Notes: a model not told the origin generated them from the letters alone. A stretch of 64,000 nt of DNA from JAFGAV01 sp041479055 (GCA_963702835.1 OY969762.1:2418001-2482000); one strand, 5' to 3'; numbered from the stretch's first letter, positions 34,920 to 44,070 are shown. Numbers and translations: made by a program.

Positions 34920-36125
34920 ATGGACAGCAAGGAATACATCGCCCTCGAGGACCGCTACGGCGCTCACAATTATCAGCCCCTGGATGTCGTCATCTCCAAG
35001 GCCAAGGGCATCTGGGTTTGGGACGTCGAGGGCCGAAAGTACCTCGACTTTCTAAGCTCCTACTCGGCCGTCAACCAGGGACACTGCCATCCCCGTCTTA
35101 TCCGGACCATGCTCGGCCAAGCGCGACGGTTGACTCTGACTTCGCGCGCCTTTCGTAACGACCAATGGCCGCTGCTGGCCAAAGAGCTGTGCGAGATGAC
35201 CGGCTACGATATGGTCCTGCCCATGAACTCCGGGGCCGAAGCCGTGGAAACGGCTATAAAGGCCGCCCGAAAATGGGCCTATCAGGTCAAGAAGGTCCAG
35301 CCGGACCGAGCCGAGATCATCGCCTGCACCAACAATTTCCACGGCCGGACGGTGACCATCGTCAGCTTCTCCACGGAATCTCTGTACCGTAAAGACTTCG
35401 GGCCGTTCACCCCGGGGTTCATCGTCATCCCTTACGGCGACAGCCAGGCCCTGGAGGCGGCCATAACGCCCGAAACCGCCGCTTTCCTGGTCGAGCCCAT
35501 CCAGGCCGAGGCCGGCATCCTCATCCCCCCTCCGGGCTTCCTGAAAAAGGCGGCTGACATCTGCCGCCGGAAGAACGTTTTGTTCATTGCCGACGAAATC
35601 CAGACCGGCCTGGGCCGCACGGGAAAGCTCCTGGCCTGTGAGCACGAACATATCCGTGCGGACATGGTCATCATCGGCAAGTCGCTGGCCGGCGGCTTCT
35701 ATCCCATATCCGCCGTGTTGTCCCAGGAGAACATTCTGGGCGTGTTCAAGCCCGGCGAGCACGGCTCGACCTTCGGCGGCAATCCGCTGGGCTGTGCCCT
35801 GGCTCGAGAGGCCCTGCACATCATCCTCGAGGAGGGCCTGGTGGATAATGCGGCGGCCCAGGGCGCTTGGTTTCTGGAGCAACTCAAGAAGGTCCGCAGC
35901 CGGCACATCAAAGAGGTCCGGGGCCTGGGCCTGCTCATCGGCATCGAGCTGCGGCCCGAGGCGGGCGGCGCACGGCGTTTTTGCGAGGCGCTCAAAGAGG
36001 CCGGCCTGCTGTGCAAAGAGACGCACGACAAGGTCATCCGCTTCGCCCCGCCGCTTATCGTCCGGCAGAAGGACCTCAACTGGGCCTTGAAACGGATCAA
36101 GCAGGTCTTCCGCGCCCTGTCCTGA
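34920..36125 (+). CDS. rocD: Ornithine--oxo-acid aminotransferase
   Basis: PLP enzyme converting ornithine to glutamate semialdehyde. It has 401 residues from the ATG at 34920, which has GGGAG seven bases upstream; the in-frame GTG at 34914 is less likely. The opening ALEDRYGAHNYQPLDVVISK is typical of ornithine aminotransferases. Other motifs are FLSSYSAVNQGHCHPR, NSGAEAVETAIKAARKW, the PLP Asp in IADEIQTGLGRTG, and the Schiff-base Lys in IIGKSLAGGFYPISA (near 252). The fold overlaps that of acetylornithine aminotransferase, but the N-terminal signature favours RocD. Confidence 0.92.
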   Translation: MDSKEYIALEDRYGAHNYQPLDVVISKAKGIWVWDVEGRKYLDFLSSYSAVNQGHCHPRLIRTMLGQARRLTLTSRAFRNDQWPLLAKELCEMTGYDMVLPMNSGAEAVETAIKAARKWAYQVKKVQPDRAEIIACTNNFHGRTVTIVSFSTESLYRKDFGPFTPGFIVIPYGDSQALEAAITPETAAFLVEPIQAEAGILIPPPGFLKKAADICRRKNVLFIADEIQTGLGRTGKLLACEHEHIRADMVIIGKSLAGGFYPISAVLSQENILGVFKPGEHGSTFGGNPLGCALAREALHIILEEGLVDNAAAQGAWFLEQLKKVRSRHIKEVRGLGLLIGIELRPEAGGARRFCEALKEAGLLCKETHDKVIRFAPPLIVRQKDLNWALKRIKQVFRALS

Positions 36126-36184
36126 GCCCGGGCCTCGTTTCTATTGTTCTCTCTTATAAGCTCGGGCGGCTAGGCCGTCCCCCC

Positions 36185-37048
36185 TCAGACTCCGCCGGCG
36201 GTTGCGCGTCGAAGCGATACGGCCGACACGGCGGCCAGGATCAGAGCGCCGCCCAGCAACGTCCTCGGCCCTGGAACTTCTTTTAAAAAGACAAAGGCCA
36301 GGAAGATGCCGTACACCGGCTCGAGGGTACTGATAAGGCTGGCCGCCCGGGCGCCTATTCCCTTCATCCCATCGATGAACAGGGTGTGGGCACCTGCCGT
36401 GCAGACAATCCCCAGAACGGCCAGCAGCAGGACATCCCTTCCCGAAAGAGCCGGCGGCGAGGACAGCACAAAAGGCGCCAAGAAAACCCCGGCGAAAAAA
36501 TCCTGATGAAAGGCCACCCTCAGGCTGGAATAGGTCCGGGTCATTTTCCGGTTGAAGATGGCCAGCAGGGAAAAGGAGAATCCGGATAGAAGCCCCCACA
36601 GGACGCCTTTCATCACCGCATTCGAAAGCTCCAGCCGGGGAATGATAAGGAAAATACCGGCCAGGCAGGCCAAGGAGAGAAGGACGGACCGCTTGTCCAG
36701 CCTCTCCCTAAGCCAGACCGGCTCGAGAAAGGCGGTGAAGAAGGGAAAGGTCGAATAGGCCAGCAGCCCCACGGCCACCGTCGAGACTTGAATGGACCTG
36801 AAAAATGTGGCCCAATGAAGGGCCAGGATAAAGCCCATCACAGCGAACAGGGCCAGGTCCTTGGCCCGCTTCGCCCATAGCGCCTGCCGGAGAAGGCCGA
36901 GAGCTGCGGCCAGGGCGAGGCTGGCCAGAACGACCCGGCCGAGGACAATGGCTAAGGGGGAAAAAGTCAGCCATTTGCCGAAAAGGCCGGCCAGCCCGAA
37001 GAAAAGAACGGCCAGATGAACCTCGGCCAGCGCTTTCTCTTTTTTCAT
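36185..37048 (-). CDS. EamA/DMT-family transporter
   Basis: Two hundred and eighty-seven residues with ten hydrophobic segments in two EamA repeats (about 8-135 and 150-280). Family features include FSPLAIVLGRVVLASLALA, ALHWATFFRSIQVSTVAVGL at the end of repeat one, and ISTLEPVYGIFLAFVFLKEV near the end of repeat two. Probably an inner-membrane exporter of small metabolites; the substrate cannot be read from sequence. A TATAAT lies 17 bases upstream of the ATG. Confidence 0.88.
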   Translation of the reverse strand: MKKEKALAEVHLAVLFFGLAGLFGKWLTFSPLAIVLGRVVLASLALAAALGLLRQALWAKRAKDLALFAVMGFILALHWATFFRSIQVSTVAVGLLAYSTFPFFTAFLEPVWLRERLDKRSVLLSLACLAGIFLIIPRLELSNAVMKGVLWGLLSGFSFSLLAIFNRKMTRTYSSLRVAFHQDFFAGVFLAPFVLSSPPALSGRDVLLLAVLGIVCTAGAHTLFIDGMKGIGARAASLISTLEPVYGIFLAFVFLKEVPGPRTLLGGALILAAVSAVSLRRATAGGV

Positions 37049-37136
37049 CGTCCGCTCCGGCTCTGATTATAGGGCAGGAGGCGCGGTTTTCAAGTTTATT
37101 CCCCGGAAGCATCTCCAATCGTGTGATTCGCTGGGA

Positions 37137-37213
37137 GGGGTGGCACGGCGGAGGGGCTCCCCGCCTGCGCGCAGCTTGGCGAGCACAGCCGGGGAGGAGC
37201 CGTGACAGGACCC
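37137..37213 (+). repeat. 77-bp palindromic repeat, copy 2
   Basis: Three differences from copy 1 (14292-14368), at unit positions 9 (G to A), 40 (C to T) and 67 (C to T). Positions 9 and 67 pair with each other in the outer stem, so a G-C pair has become A-T. It lies in the dnaX upstream region. Confidence 0.8.
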
Positions 37214-37272
37214 CTCCTCTTCTTGAATGCCACATCACAGAAAAGGAGATGCTTACTTATTCCCCTGAAAAT

Positions 37273-37301
37273 TTGGAGCTGCTCCCTGTTTATGCTAATA
37301 T
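37273..37301 (+). promoter_or_regulatory. Promoter of dnaX
   Basis: TTGGAG (37273-37278), a 17-base spacer and TAATAT (37296-37301), ending 22 bases before the ATG at 37324. This supports the short dnaX start over the frame open to 37123. Confidence 0.5.
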
Positions 37302-37323
37302 GAATTTTCCCGGACGCCGCAAC

Positions 37324-39030
37324 ATGACCGACTCTTACGAAATCATCGCCCGCAAATACCGGCCCCGCACCTTCGAGGAGATGGTCGGCCAGAAGGCTCT
37401 GGTCCAGACCCTGAAGAACGCCGTGGCCGGCAAGCGCGTCGCCCAGGCTTATCTGTTCTCCGGGATGCGCGGCGTGGGCAAGACTTCGGCGGCTCGCATC
37501 CTGGCCAAAGCCCTCAACTGCCAGTCCGGCCCCACCCCCACGCCCTGCAACCAGTGCGAGTTCTGCCGGGCCATCAACGAAGACCGGCTGACCGACGTCC
37601 TGGAGATCGACGGCGCCTCCAACACCGGGGTGGATGATATCCGGCTTCTTCGCGAGGGGCTGAGGTACAAGGCCCTCCAGGCCCGCTACAAGATCATCAT
37701 CATCGACGAAGTCCACATGCTGACCAAGAATGCCTTCAACGCCCTGCTCAAGACGCTGGAGGAACCGCCGGGGAACACCGTCTTCATCTTCGCCACGACC
37801 GAGTTCCACAAGGTCCCTGCCACGATCGTCTCCCGCTGCCAGTACTTTGAGTTCAAGAAGATCTCCCACCGCGACATCGTCAACCATCTCCTGGAGATCG
37901 CCAAGAAGGAAAACATCACCATCTCCGACTACGGCCTGTCCCTCATCGCCGAGGCGGCCGAGGGCAGCCTGCGCGATGCCCAGAGCCTGCTCGACCAGGC
38001 CGTGGCCTTCAGCGGGCTCCAGGTCGGCGATGCCGACCTGAAGGAGATCTTGGGGACGATGAGCCGGGATCTCCTGCTGGAGTTCAGCTCGGCCATCCTG
38101 GAGAACAGGCCGGAGGCCATATTCCCTCTGGTGGAGAAGGTCATCGACCACGGCTACGACCTCCGCTTCTTCGTCAAGGAGCTCGTCCAGCATTTCCGGA
38201 ACCTCTTGCTCATCCGCTCCGTAGCCGACTCCCAGGAGTTGCTCCCCCTCGGCGCCGAGGATTTGCAGCGGCTCGCGCAGGAGGCCGGCCGGGCCACCCC
38301 CGAGGAGCTTCTCCGCTGCCTGGTCGCCCTGCAGAACGGCGAGCCGGGCTTGCGCTATTCCTCCCATCCGCAGATTTATCTCGAATCTTTTCTCATCAAG
38401 CTCTGCCACTTCAAAGATCTTGTCCCGCTCAAGGATTTATTGGAAGAGATCGAGAACATAAAGGCCGGCATCAAGCCGGCGGTATCCCCCCTGGCCGCCC
38501 CGCCGGCCGCTTCCGGCCTCTCCCGACGGATGCCGGACCCGGCCTCCAGGCCTCGGTTGAGCCCGGAACCGCCTCGTCCGTCCGGGACGGCGATCAAATC
38601 CGGGTCGGCCAAAGACCTCTTGCCCAAGACGATCGAAGGCTTGCAGAAACAAAAAAGTTCCCTGGCGGCCATCCTTGGCCAGTGTGAATCGGCCGTGGTC
38701 AAGGACGAGCCTATGGACATCAAGTTTTCTTCCGACAAGCGGTTCAGCGTAGCCACCCCGGTAACCCTGGAGCTTCTGTTCGGCCCGGGGATGGCTCATC
38801 TGGCTGAAGCCGTCCAGAAAGAAGCCCGCCTAATCGAAAAAATCGCCTCGGAGGTGTCCGGCTTGAGGGTCAAGCTGAAAGTCATCGTTCCCCAGGGTGA
38901 AGCGCAGGCCGGACGGGAGCGCGAGGTGGACCTGGCCTTGAAGGATGCCGGGGTGCGGAATTTCATGGACAAACTCAAGGCTCAGGTCCTGACCGTGGAG
39001 CGGATCAAGCGCGAGCCGGACCGGGATTAG
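37324..39030 (+). CDS. dnaX: DNA polymerase III subunit gamma/tau
   Basis: Clamp-loader ATPase, 568 residues from 37324. The opening YEIIARKYRPRTFEEMVGQ is standard. Walker A is FSGMRGVGKTSAARILAKAL; the zinc module is CQSGPTPTPCNQCEFC; Walker B is YKIIIIDEVHMLTKNAFNAL; sensor 1 is FATTEFHKVPATIVSRCQ. Domain III ends near 370. The C-terminal third is a Pro/Ser-rich linker plus a tau-like domain. The open frame upstream to 37123 runs through the repeat and is not coding. The trio dnaX-ybaB-recR is conserved in many bacteria. Confidence 0.96.
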   Translation: MTDSYEIIARKYRPRTFEEMVGQKALVQTLKNAVAGKRVAQAYLFSGMRGVGKTSAARILAKALNCQSGPTPTPCNQCEFCRAINEDRLTDVLEIDGASNTGVDDIRLLREGLRYKALQARYKIIIIDEVHMLTKNAFNALLKTLEEPPGNTVFIFATTEFHKVPATIVSRCQYFEFKKISHRDIVNHLLEIAKKENITISDYGLSLIAEAAEGSLRDAQSLLDQAVAFSGLQVGDADLKEILGTMSRDLLLEFSSAILENRPEAIFPLVEKVIDHGYDLRFFVKELVQHFRNLLLIRSVADSQELLPLGAEDLQRLAQEAGRATPEELLRCLVALQNGEPGLRYSSHPQIYLESFLIKLCHFKDLVPLKDLLEEIENIKAGIKPAVSPLAAPPAASGLSRRMPDPASRPRLSPEPPRPSGTAIKSGSAKDLLPKTIEGLQKQKSSLAAILGQCESAVVKDEPMDIKFSSDKRFSVATPVTLELLFGPGMAHLAEAVQKEARLIEKIASEVSGLRVKLKVIVPQGEAQAGREREVDLALKDAGVRNFMDKLKAQVLTVERIKREPDRD

Positions 39031-39039
39031 GAGAGACCG

Positions 39040-39350
39040 ATGAAAGGCTTCGGCGATCTGCAGAAGATGCTTAAGACCGCCCAGGAAATGCAGGAAAAGC
39101 TGCAGCACGAGCTGGCCGAGCTGCGGGTAGAGGGCTCGAGCGGCGGCGGTATGGTGATTGTCGTCCTGGACGGGCAGAAGAATCTCCTCTCCCTGCGCCT
39201 CGACCCGGAGGTGGTCAACAAGGACGATGTGGGCATGCTGCAGGACTTGGTCATCGCCGCTTTTAATGACGCCCTCACCAAGGTCAACGACATCCTGGCC
39301 CACAAGCTCGGCAGCCTGGGTCCCGGGCTGAAGATCCCGGACTCTCCTGA
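39040..39350 (+). CDS. ybaB: YbaB/EbfC nucleoid-associated protein, with an apparent one-base deletion at its 3' end
   Basis: Small dimeric DNA-binding protein, about 103 residues. It starts MKGFGDLQKMLKTAQEMQEK and contains the family phrases ELRVEGSSGGGMVIVVLDGQ and LRLDPEVV, then MLQDLVIAAFNDAL. As sequenced the frame passes its natural end and continues to 39750 through recR in the wrong frame. Adding one G in the run at about 39338 gives GLKIPGLS and a TGA at 39348-39350 overlapping the recR ATG, which is how the family normally ends. The extension is therefore treated as an artefact. Confidence 0.88.
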
Positions 39351-39955
39351 TGTTCGAGTACGCCCAGCCCCTCAACCGCCTCATCGAGGAGCTGCGCAAG
39401 ATCCCGGGCATCGGGGCCAAGACCGCCCAGCGGATCGCTTTCTATCTGCTGAGCCTTCCCCAGGAGGAGGCGGACGGCCTGGCCGAGGCCATCAGCCAGG
39501 CCCGCCGCCTTATCTTCTACTGTTCCATCTGCAACAACATTACCCACATCGAACCCTGTCTCATCTGCCGGGACGAAGACCGGAGCGACGCCGAGCTGTG
39601 CATCGTCGAGGAGCCCTACAACATCTCCTCGATCGAAAAGACGGGGGCCTACCGGGGGCGGTACCATGTCCTGCTGGGAACGCTGGCGCCCCTCAAGGGC
39701 AAGGGGCCGGACGACCTGGACTTGAACAAGCTCCTGGAACGCCTCCGTAAGGGCCGCTTCCAGGAAGTCATCCTGGCCACCAACCCCACGGTCGAGGGCG
39801 AGGCCACGGCCGTTTATCTGGCCAGGCTCTTTAAGGATCTTCCCCTGCGCCTGACCCGGCTGGCCATGGGCCTGCCGGTGGGCGCGGACATGGACTTCGC
39901 CGACCAGGTGACCATCAAGAAAGCGTTGGAAGGCCGGACGGAATTCAGAGAATAA
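39350..39955 (+). CDS. recR: Recombination protein RecR
   Basis: RecFOR-pathway protein, 201 residues. The N-terminal helix-hairpin-helix has RKIPGIGAKTAQRIAFYLLS. The zinc finger is CSICNNITHIEPCLIC. The TOPRIM domain has LCIVEEPYNISSIEKTGAYR, GRYHVLLG and EVILATNPTVEGEATAVYLA. The C-terminal Walker-B-like LTRLAMGLPVGADMDFAD is intact. The start overlaps the corrected ybaB stop. Confidence 0.97.
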   Translation: MFEYAQPLNRLIEELRKIPGIGAKTAQRIAFYLLSLPQEEADGLAEAISQARRLIFYCSICNNITHIEPCLICRDEDRSDAELCIVEEPYNISSIEKTGAYRGRYHVLLGTLAPLKGKGPDDLDLNKLLERLRKGRFQEVILATNPTVEGEATAVYLARLFKDLPLRLTRLAMGLPVGADMDFADQVTIKKALEGRTEFRE

Positions 39956-40307
39956 AAGGTCGGGCGGGAAGGCTTCGGCGCCTGGCCGCGGTTCTTAACG
40001 CCACGGAATCTCCGGGTTTCTCGGCGGTTGCGCAACTCGCTTCCTGCGGAAGCTCAGACATGCTCACCTGCCGACAAGAAAATGTCAGAAGCCGTCGAAA
40101 CCCGTCGATGATCGGCTCTCTGCCGATCGTCAGGGGTTCCAAGGGGAGACGTCCTCTTGGTCGCAGGGCACGGCTTAAGCCGTGCCCGAGAAAGGGAGGC
40201 AGTGAGCGAAGCGAACGTTGGAAGGGGGAAACGCAAAGCGGGTTCCCCCTCCAAAGAGATTCTGTGGCTGAACCGCTCATGTCGCCTCAGCCTTCCCGCC
40301 CGACCTT
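39956..40307. repeat. Inverted-repeat-bounded, hairpin-rich non-coding element (element B)
   Basis: Begins at the base after the recR stop. Its ends are a perfect 19-bp inverted repeat: AAGGTCGGGCGGGAAGGCT (39956-39974) and its complement (40289-40307). Inside are a perfect 22-bp palindrome (40166-40187), a GATCGGC/GCCGATC hairpin (40110-40128) and a G-rich stem 40218-40254. Bases 40019-40076 are the inverted counterpart of the core 6438-6497 of element A. The open frame running through it (from 40060) is not convincing as coding. Confidence 0.65.
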
Positions 40308-40386
40308 AGGTCAAATTATGAAAAAAAAAGAAAGAAACAAGGGACAGCCACTTATCATGAAACTCCTTTATTTCTGCCGGCGGCCA

Positions 40387-40415
40387 TTGAATCCCATACT
40401 GATAAAGCTTAAAAT
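40387..40415 (+). promoter_or_regulatory. Promoter of the por operon
   Basis: TTGAAT (40387-40392), a 17-base spacer and TAAAAT (40410-40415). The leader is about 43 bases with an ATAGGAGG ribosome site before 40465. Confidence 0.6.
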
Positions 40416-40464
40416 AACTTTTCTTATTTTTCCGCCTTTATACTGCGGATTCATAGGAGGTCTG

Positions 40465-41040
40465 ATGAAAGAAAATATAGAAATCCGCTGGCACGGCCGG
40501 GCGGGCCAGGGCGTGGTCACGGCGGCCGTCGTCCTGGCCGATGTCCTGTCCGCGGAAAAAGGCCTTTACAACCAAGCCTTCCCCGAGTTCGGCGCGGAGA
40601 AGCGCGGGGCGCCCATTCTGGCTTTCAATCGCATCAGCCGCAAGCCCATCCGCACCCACAGCCAGGTTTACGAGCCTGATATCGTGGTCGTCACCGACCC
40701 GACCCTGCTGGGCCTGATCAACGTGACGGAAGGAGCCAAAGACGACGCGCTGTTCCTTCTCAACACGTCCTTCGATGTGGCCGCTGTCCGCCGCACTCTG
40801 GACCTGGGTTCCCGGAAGGTCTACGCCCTGGACGCCTACGCCATCGCCCAGGCCGAACTGGGCCGGTCCATTCCCAACGTGCCCCTGGTGGCCGCTCTTA
40901 TCAAAATCACGGGCCTGATGGATTTGGATAAGTTCCGGGAAAACATCAAGAAATCATTGAGCAAGAAACTGCGGGCCGAGGTAGTGGAGAAAAATTTGAA
41001 GACAATCGACCGGGCCTTCAAGGAGGTCAAGGAAGGATGA
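40465..41040 (+). CDS. porG: Pyruvate:ferredoxin oxidoreductase, gamma subunit
   Basis: One hundred and ninety-one residues from 40465, which has a TAGGAGG ribosome site; the open frame upstream through element B is discarded. Motifs of the gamma domain are IEIRWHGRAGQGVVTAA at the N-terminus and FPEFGAEKRGAPILAFNRIS, then IPNVPLVAALIKITGL. It heads a GDAB operon with four-base overlaps. A related 2-oxoacid (isovalerate) enzyme is possible, since subunit sequences are similar. Confidence 0.92.
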   Translation: MKENIEIRWHGRAGQGVVTAAVVLADVLSAEKGLYNQAFPEFGAEKRGAPILAFNRISRKPIRTHSQVYEPDIVVVTDPTLLGLINVTEGAKDDALFLLNTSFDVAAVRRTLDLGSRKVYALDAYAIAQAELGRSIPNVPLVAALIKITGLMDLDKFRENIKKSLSKKLRAEVVEKNLKTIDRAFKEVKEG

Positions 41041-41351
41041 AAAAAGAAAATTGGAAAGAGCTGCCCCTCGGCTGTGTCAATATCCATCCCGGAAATTCCC
41101 GGGAGAACCTGACCGGCACCTGGCGCTCGGGACGCAAACCCGAATTCATCGCTAAGAACTGCATCCAATGCTACTTCTGCTGGCTGTACTGCCCTCACTT
41201 CGCCATTCTGCTCGAAGCGGACAAGGTCATCGGCATCAACACCGACTACTGCACGGGCTGCGGCCTGTGCTCCGAGGAATGCCCGACCAAGGAAAAAGCC
41301 ATCATCATGGTCAAGGAAGAGATCACCCTGAAGGAAAGGAGGGGCCGATGA
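41037..41351 (+). CDS. porD: Pyruvate:ferredoxin oxidoreductase, delta (ferredoxin-like) subunit
   Basis: One hundred and four residues with two 4Fe-4S clusters: CIQCYFCWLYCP and CTGCGLCSEECP. Carries electrons from the thiamine/Fe-S core to ferredoxin. The preceding RSGRKPEFIAKN phrase is typical of PorD. It overlaps porG and porA by four bases each. Confidence 0.95.
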   Translation: MKKENWKELPLGCVNIHPGNSRENLTGTWRSGRKPEFIAKNCIQCYFCWLYCPHFAILLEADKVIGINTDYCTGCGLCSEECPTKEKAIIMVKEEITLKERRGR

Positions 41352-42532
41352 GCACCCTTAAGCCCCTGAACGGCAATCAAACCATCGCCGAAGCCGTCCG
41401 CCAGATCGACCCCGACGTCGTGGCCGCTTACCCGATCACGCCCTCCACGGCCATCGTGGAGACCATCGCCCAGTTCAAGGCCGACGGCCTGATCACGGGC
41501 GAGTTCGTCTGCCCGGAGAGCGAGCACAGCGCCATGAGCATGTGCATCGGCGCCGCCTCCGCCGGAGGACGGGTCATGACCGCCACCTGCTCCCAGGGCT
41601 TGGCCCTGATGTGGGAGATGCTCTACATCGCCGCCGGCCTCCGCCTGCCTATCGTGGCCGCCATCGCCAACCGGGCCTTGAGCGCGCCCATCAATATCCA
41701 CGGCGACCACAGCGATACCATGGGCGCCCGCGACGCGGGCTGGATCCACCTTTACAGTGAGAACTGCCAGGAGGCCTATGACAACTTTTTGCAGGCCTTC
41801 CGCATCGCCGAGCATCCCCAAGTCATGACGCCCGTGCTGGTGGGCCTGGACGGGTTCATCATCAGCCACGCCGTGGAAGTCATCCAGGTCGAGGACGATG
41901 AACGAGTGAAGGCTTTCGTCGGCGAATACAAGCCGCCTTTTCCTCTCCTCGACACCAGCCGCCGCTTCACCGTCGGGCCGCTGGACTTCACCGATTACTA
42001 CTTTGAGCACAAGCGCAGCCAGATCGAAGGCATCGACCAGGCCCCAGCGGTCATTGAACAGGTGGCCAAGGACTTCGGCCGGGAATTCGGCCGGCACTAC
42101 GGGTTTATCGAGGAATACCGGATGAAGGACGCCGAGATCGCTATCGTGGTCATGAGCTCGGCGGCCGGGACTTGCAAGGACGCCGTGGACGAGCTGAGGG
42201 CCGAGGGCTTACCCATCGGGCTGGTCAAGCCCCGCGTCTTCCGGCCCTTCCCCCGGGTCGTCCTGGCTGAATCCCTCCAGAAGCTGAAGGCGGTGGCCGT
42301 GCTCGACCGCTCCTCCAGCCCGGGCGCCTTCGGCGCGCCCCTCTTCACCGAGATCCGCTCCGCCCTGTACGACTACGATCAGCGCCCCAAGATGGTGAAC
42401 TACGTTTACGGGCTGGGCGGACGCGACATCAGGGTGGAGCATTTCAAGGAAGCGGCCCGCGCTCTGGTCAAGATCGCCGAAACGGGCAAAATCACCGAAC
42501 ACTGCGGCTACCTCAACCTGAGAGAGGACTAA
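41348..42532 (+). CDS. porA: Pyruvate:ferredoxin oxidoreductase, alpha subunit
   Basis: Three hundred and ninety-four residues from the ATG at 41348, overlapping the porD stop. The pyrimidine-binding domain has VVAAYPITPSTAIVETIAQF with the thiamine-interacting Glu in CPESEHSAMSMCIGAASAGG. Further blocks are NRALSAPINIHGDHSDTMGA and, in the C-terminal domain, GLVKPRVFRPFP. Converts pyruvate and CoA to acetyl-CoA together with PorB. Confidence 0.95.
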   Translation: MSTLKPLNGNQTIAEAVRQIDPDVVAAYPITPSTAIVETIAQFKADGLITGEFVCPESEHSAMSMCIGAASAGGRVMTATCSQGLALMWEMLYIAAGLRLPIVAAIANRALSAPINIHGDHSDTMGARDAGWIHLYSENCQEAYDNFLQAFRIAEHPQVMTPVLVGLDGFIISHAVEVIQVEDDERVKAFVGEYKPPFPLLDTSRRFTVGPLDFTDYYFEHKRSQIEGIDQAPAVIEQVAKDFGREFGRHYGFIEEYRMKDAEIAIVVMSSAAGTCKDAVDELRAEGLPIGLVKPRVFRPFPRVVLAESLQKLKAVAVLDRSSSPGAFGAPLFTEIRSALYDYDQRPKMVNYVYGLGGRDIRVEHFKEAARALVKIAETGKITEHCGYLNLRED

Positions 42533-42542
42533 GGAGAGACCC

Positions 42543-43472
42543 ATGGCCGTTCGATTGAGAGACCTGGTTCAGAAAGAGGACCGGCTCGTGGCCGGTCACG
42601 GCATGTGCCTGGGCTGCGGCATTCCCCTCATATTCAAGGTGATCCTGCGGGCCACCGATGACCCGCTCGTGGTGGCCAACGCCACCGGCTGTCTGGAGGT
42701 CTGCACGACCATCTATCCCCGCACCGCCTGGAACTGCAACTGGATCCACAGCGCCTTCGAGAACGCAGCCTCAACCATCGCCGGGGTAGAGGCCATGTAC
42801 AAATCGCTCAAGAACAAAGGCCGTATCCCCAAAGACAAGAAGATCAAATTCCTGGCCATAGGAGGAGACGGAGGCACTTACGACATCGGCCTGCAGGCCC
42901 TGTCCGGCGCCGTCGAGCGCGGCCACAACTTCGTCTATGTTTGCTACGACAACAACGCCTACGCCAATACCGGAGGCCAGCGCTCCTCGGCCACTCCCCT
43001 GGGCGCCTCGGCCACGACCGCCCCTTCCGGCAGTCAGAGCCCGGGCAAGCTCCAGCCGCGTAAGGACCTGACCAAGATCCTGGCAGCCCACAACATCCCC
43101 TATGCGGCCCAGGCCGCTCCGCACCGTTGGCAAGACCTCTTTAACAAGGCCCAGAAAGCCTTCCAGGCGGAAGGGCCGGCTTTCCTCAATGTCCTCTGCC
43201 TGTGCCCCACGGAATGGAAGTATGAAGAATCGCAGGGCATCAAACTGTCCCAGCTGGCGGCCGATACCTGCGCCTGGCCCTTATACGAAGTGGAGAACGG
43301 AAAGTACAAGATCAACTACAAGCCCAAGGAGAAGAAACCGGTATTAGAGTGGCTGAAGTCTCAGGGCCGCTTCCGGCACCTGTTTCAGGAACAGAACGCC
43401 TGGATGATCGAGGCCATTCAGAAGGATGTGGACCGCAGCTGGGAGGAGCTGCTGAAGCTAGAAGCGCTCTAG
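42543..43472 (+). CDS. porB: Pyruvate:ferredoxin oxidoreductase, beta (thiamine-binding) subunit
   Basis: Three hundred and nine residues. The N-terminal CLGCG plus later Cys ligate a 4Fe-4S cluster. The thiamine-diphosphate motif is GGDGGTYDIGLQALSGAVER followed by YDNNAYANTGGQRS. The ATPLGA block follows. Last gene of the operon; no obvious terminator in the 69 bases that follow. Confidence 0.95.
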   Translation: MAVRLRDLVQKEDRLVAGHGMCLGCGIPLIFKVILRATDDPLVVANATGCLEVCTTIYPRTAWNCNWIHSAFENAASTIAGVEAMYKSLKNKGRIPKDKKIKFLAIGGDGGTYDIGLQALSGAVERGHNFVYVCYDNNAYANTGGQRSSATPLGASATTAPSGSQSPGKLQPRKDLTKILAAHNIPYAAQAAPHRWQDLFNKAQKAFQAEGPAFLNVLCLCPTEWKYEESQGIKLSQLAADTCAWPLYEVENGKYKINYKPKEKKPVLEWLKSQGRFRHLFQEQNAWMIEAIQKDVDRSWEELLKLEAL

Positions 43473-43541
43473 AAGCGGAAGTCACCTTCTGGGGCGCGAC
43501 CGTCCGGGCCCCATCTTCTTGTTCTTAACCGCGGGTTTATC

Positions 43542-44006
43542 TCAGAATCTAAACGCCTCGGTGGCCGTGTTGTTGGTTTCGTCAGTCTCCCTCACGTTGT
43601 CCGGAAAATCGGCCTTGGCCGAGAATGTGGAATTCATGTTGCCGGCGTTATTGAACTGCCAGGGATCCAAGGTCTTATATTCGCCGGGGGCCAGGCCGGG
43701 CACCGTCGGCCAGCAGGTGGGGCAGGCGATCTGAAAAGACCCGCTCTCGCCGATGTTGCGGGTGAGCAGAACTTGAAACGCCTCGGCCGCCCCCTTCCCC
43801 TGGTTGTGGATGGTGACGTAGACATTGAAAATATAATAGACATTGCCCTTAACGTCGGCCTGCTTATCGACCACTTCGAATTTAATCGAGGTGACGGTAA
43901 GATCGGGCAAGGCCCCTGAGGCCGCCACGCTCGGCTGCCGGGCCCCCGCCAGGGTCAGACCCATCGCTAAAAATATTCCCACCAAGATTTTGAAACAGGT
44001 TTTCAT
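43542..44006 (-). CDS. Secreted CARDB-like domain protein
   Basis: One hundred and fifty-four residues from the ATG at 44006 (ribosome site GGAGGAAAATGGG). Signal peptide MKTCFKILVGIFLAMGLTLA with cleavage near AGA. The mature part is an Ig-like CARDB fold: DLTVTSIKFEVVDKQ, VYVTIHNQGKGAAEAFQV, and the end DNVRETDETNNTATEAF, where VxExDExNN is the CARDB hallmark. Two Cys (CPTC) sit mid-domain. Probably an adhesive or structural surface protein. Confidence 0.8.
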   Translation of the reverse strand: MKTCFKILVGIFLAMGLTLAGARQPSVAASGALPDLTVTSIKFEVVDKQADVKGNVYYIFNVYVTIHNQGKGAAEAFQVLLTRNIGESGSFQIACPTCWPTVPGLAPGEYKTLDPWQFNNAGNMNSTFSAKADFPDNVRETDETNNTATEAFRF

Positions 44007-44070
44007 CCCATTTTCCTCCTTGTGCTGCAATTATGATGGTTTCCAGGAGGCAGGTCAAGGCCCGAGCGGG

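Noticed and set aside
37123..37323. Upstream extension of the dnaX frame (67 codons)
   Set aside because: It runs through the palindromic repeat and the predicted promoter; the start at 37324 matches the family N-terminus.
40340..40365. AAGGGACAGCCACTTAT motif resembling sequences often seen near REP-type transposases
   Set aside because: Only one copy is seen in the window and no transposase is nearby.
40060..40464. Open frame through element B into porG
   Set aside because: It covers hairpins and inverted repeats, and the gamma subunit starts normally at 40465 behind a good ribosome site.
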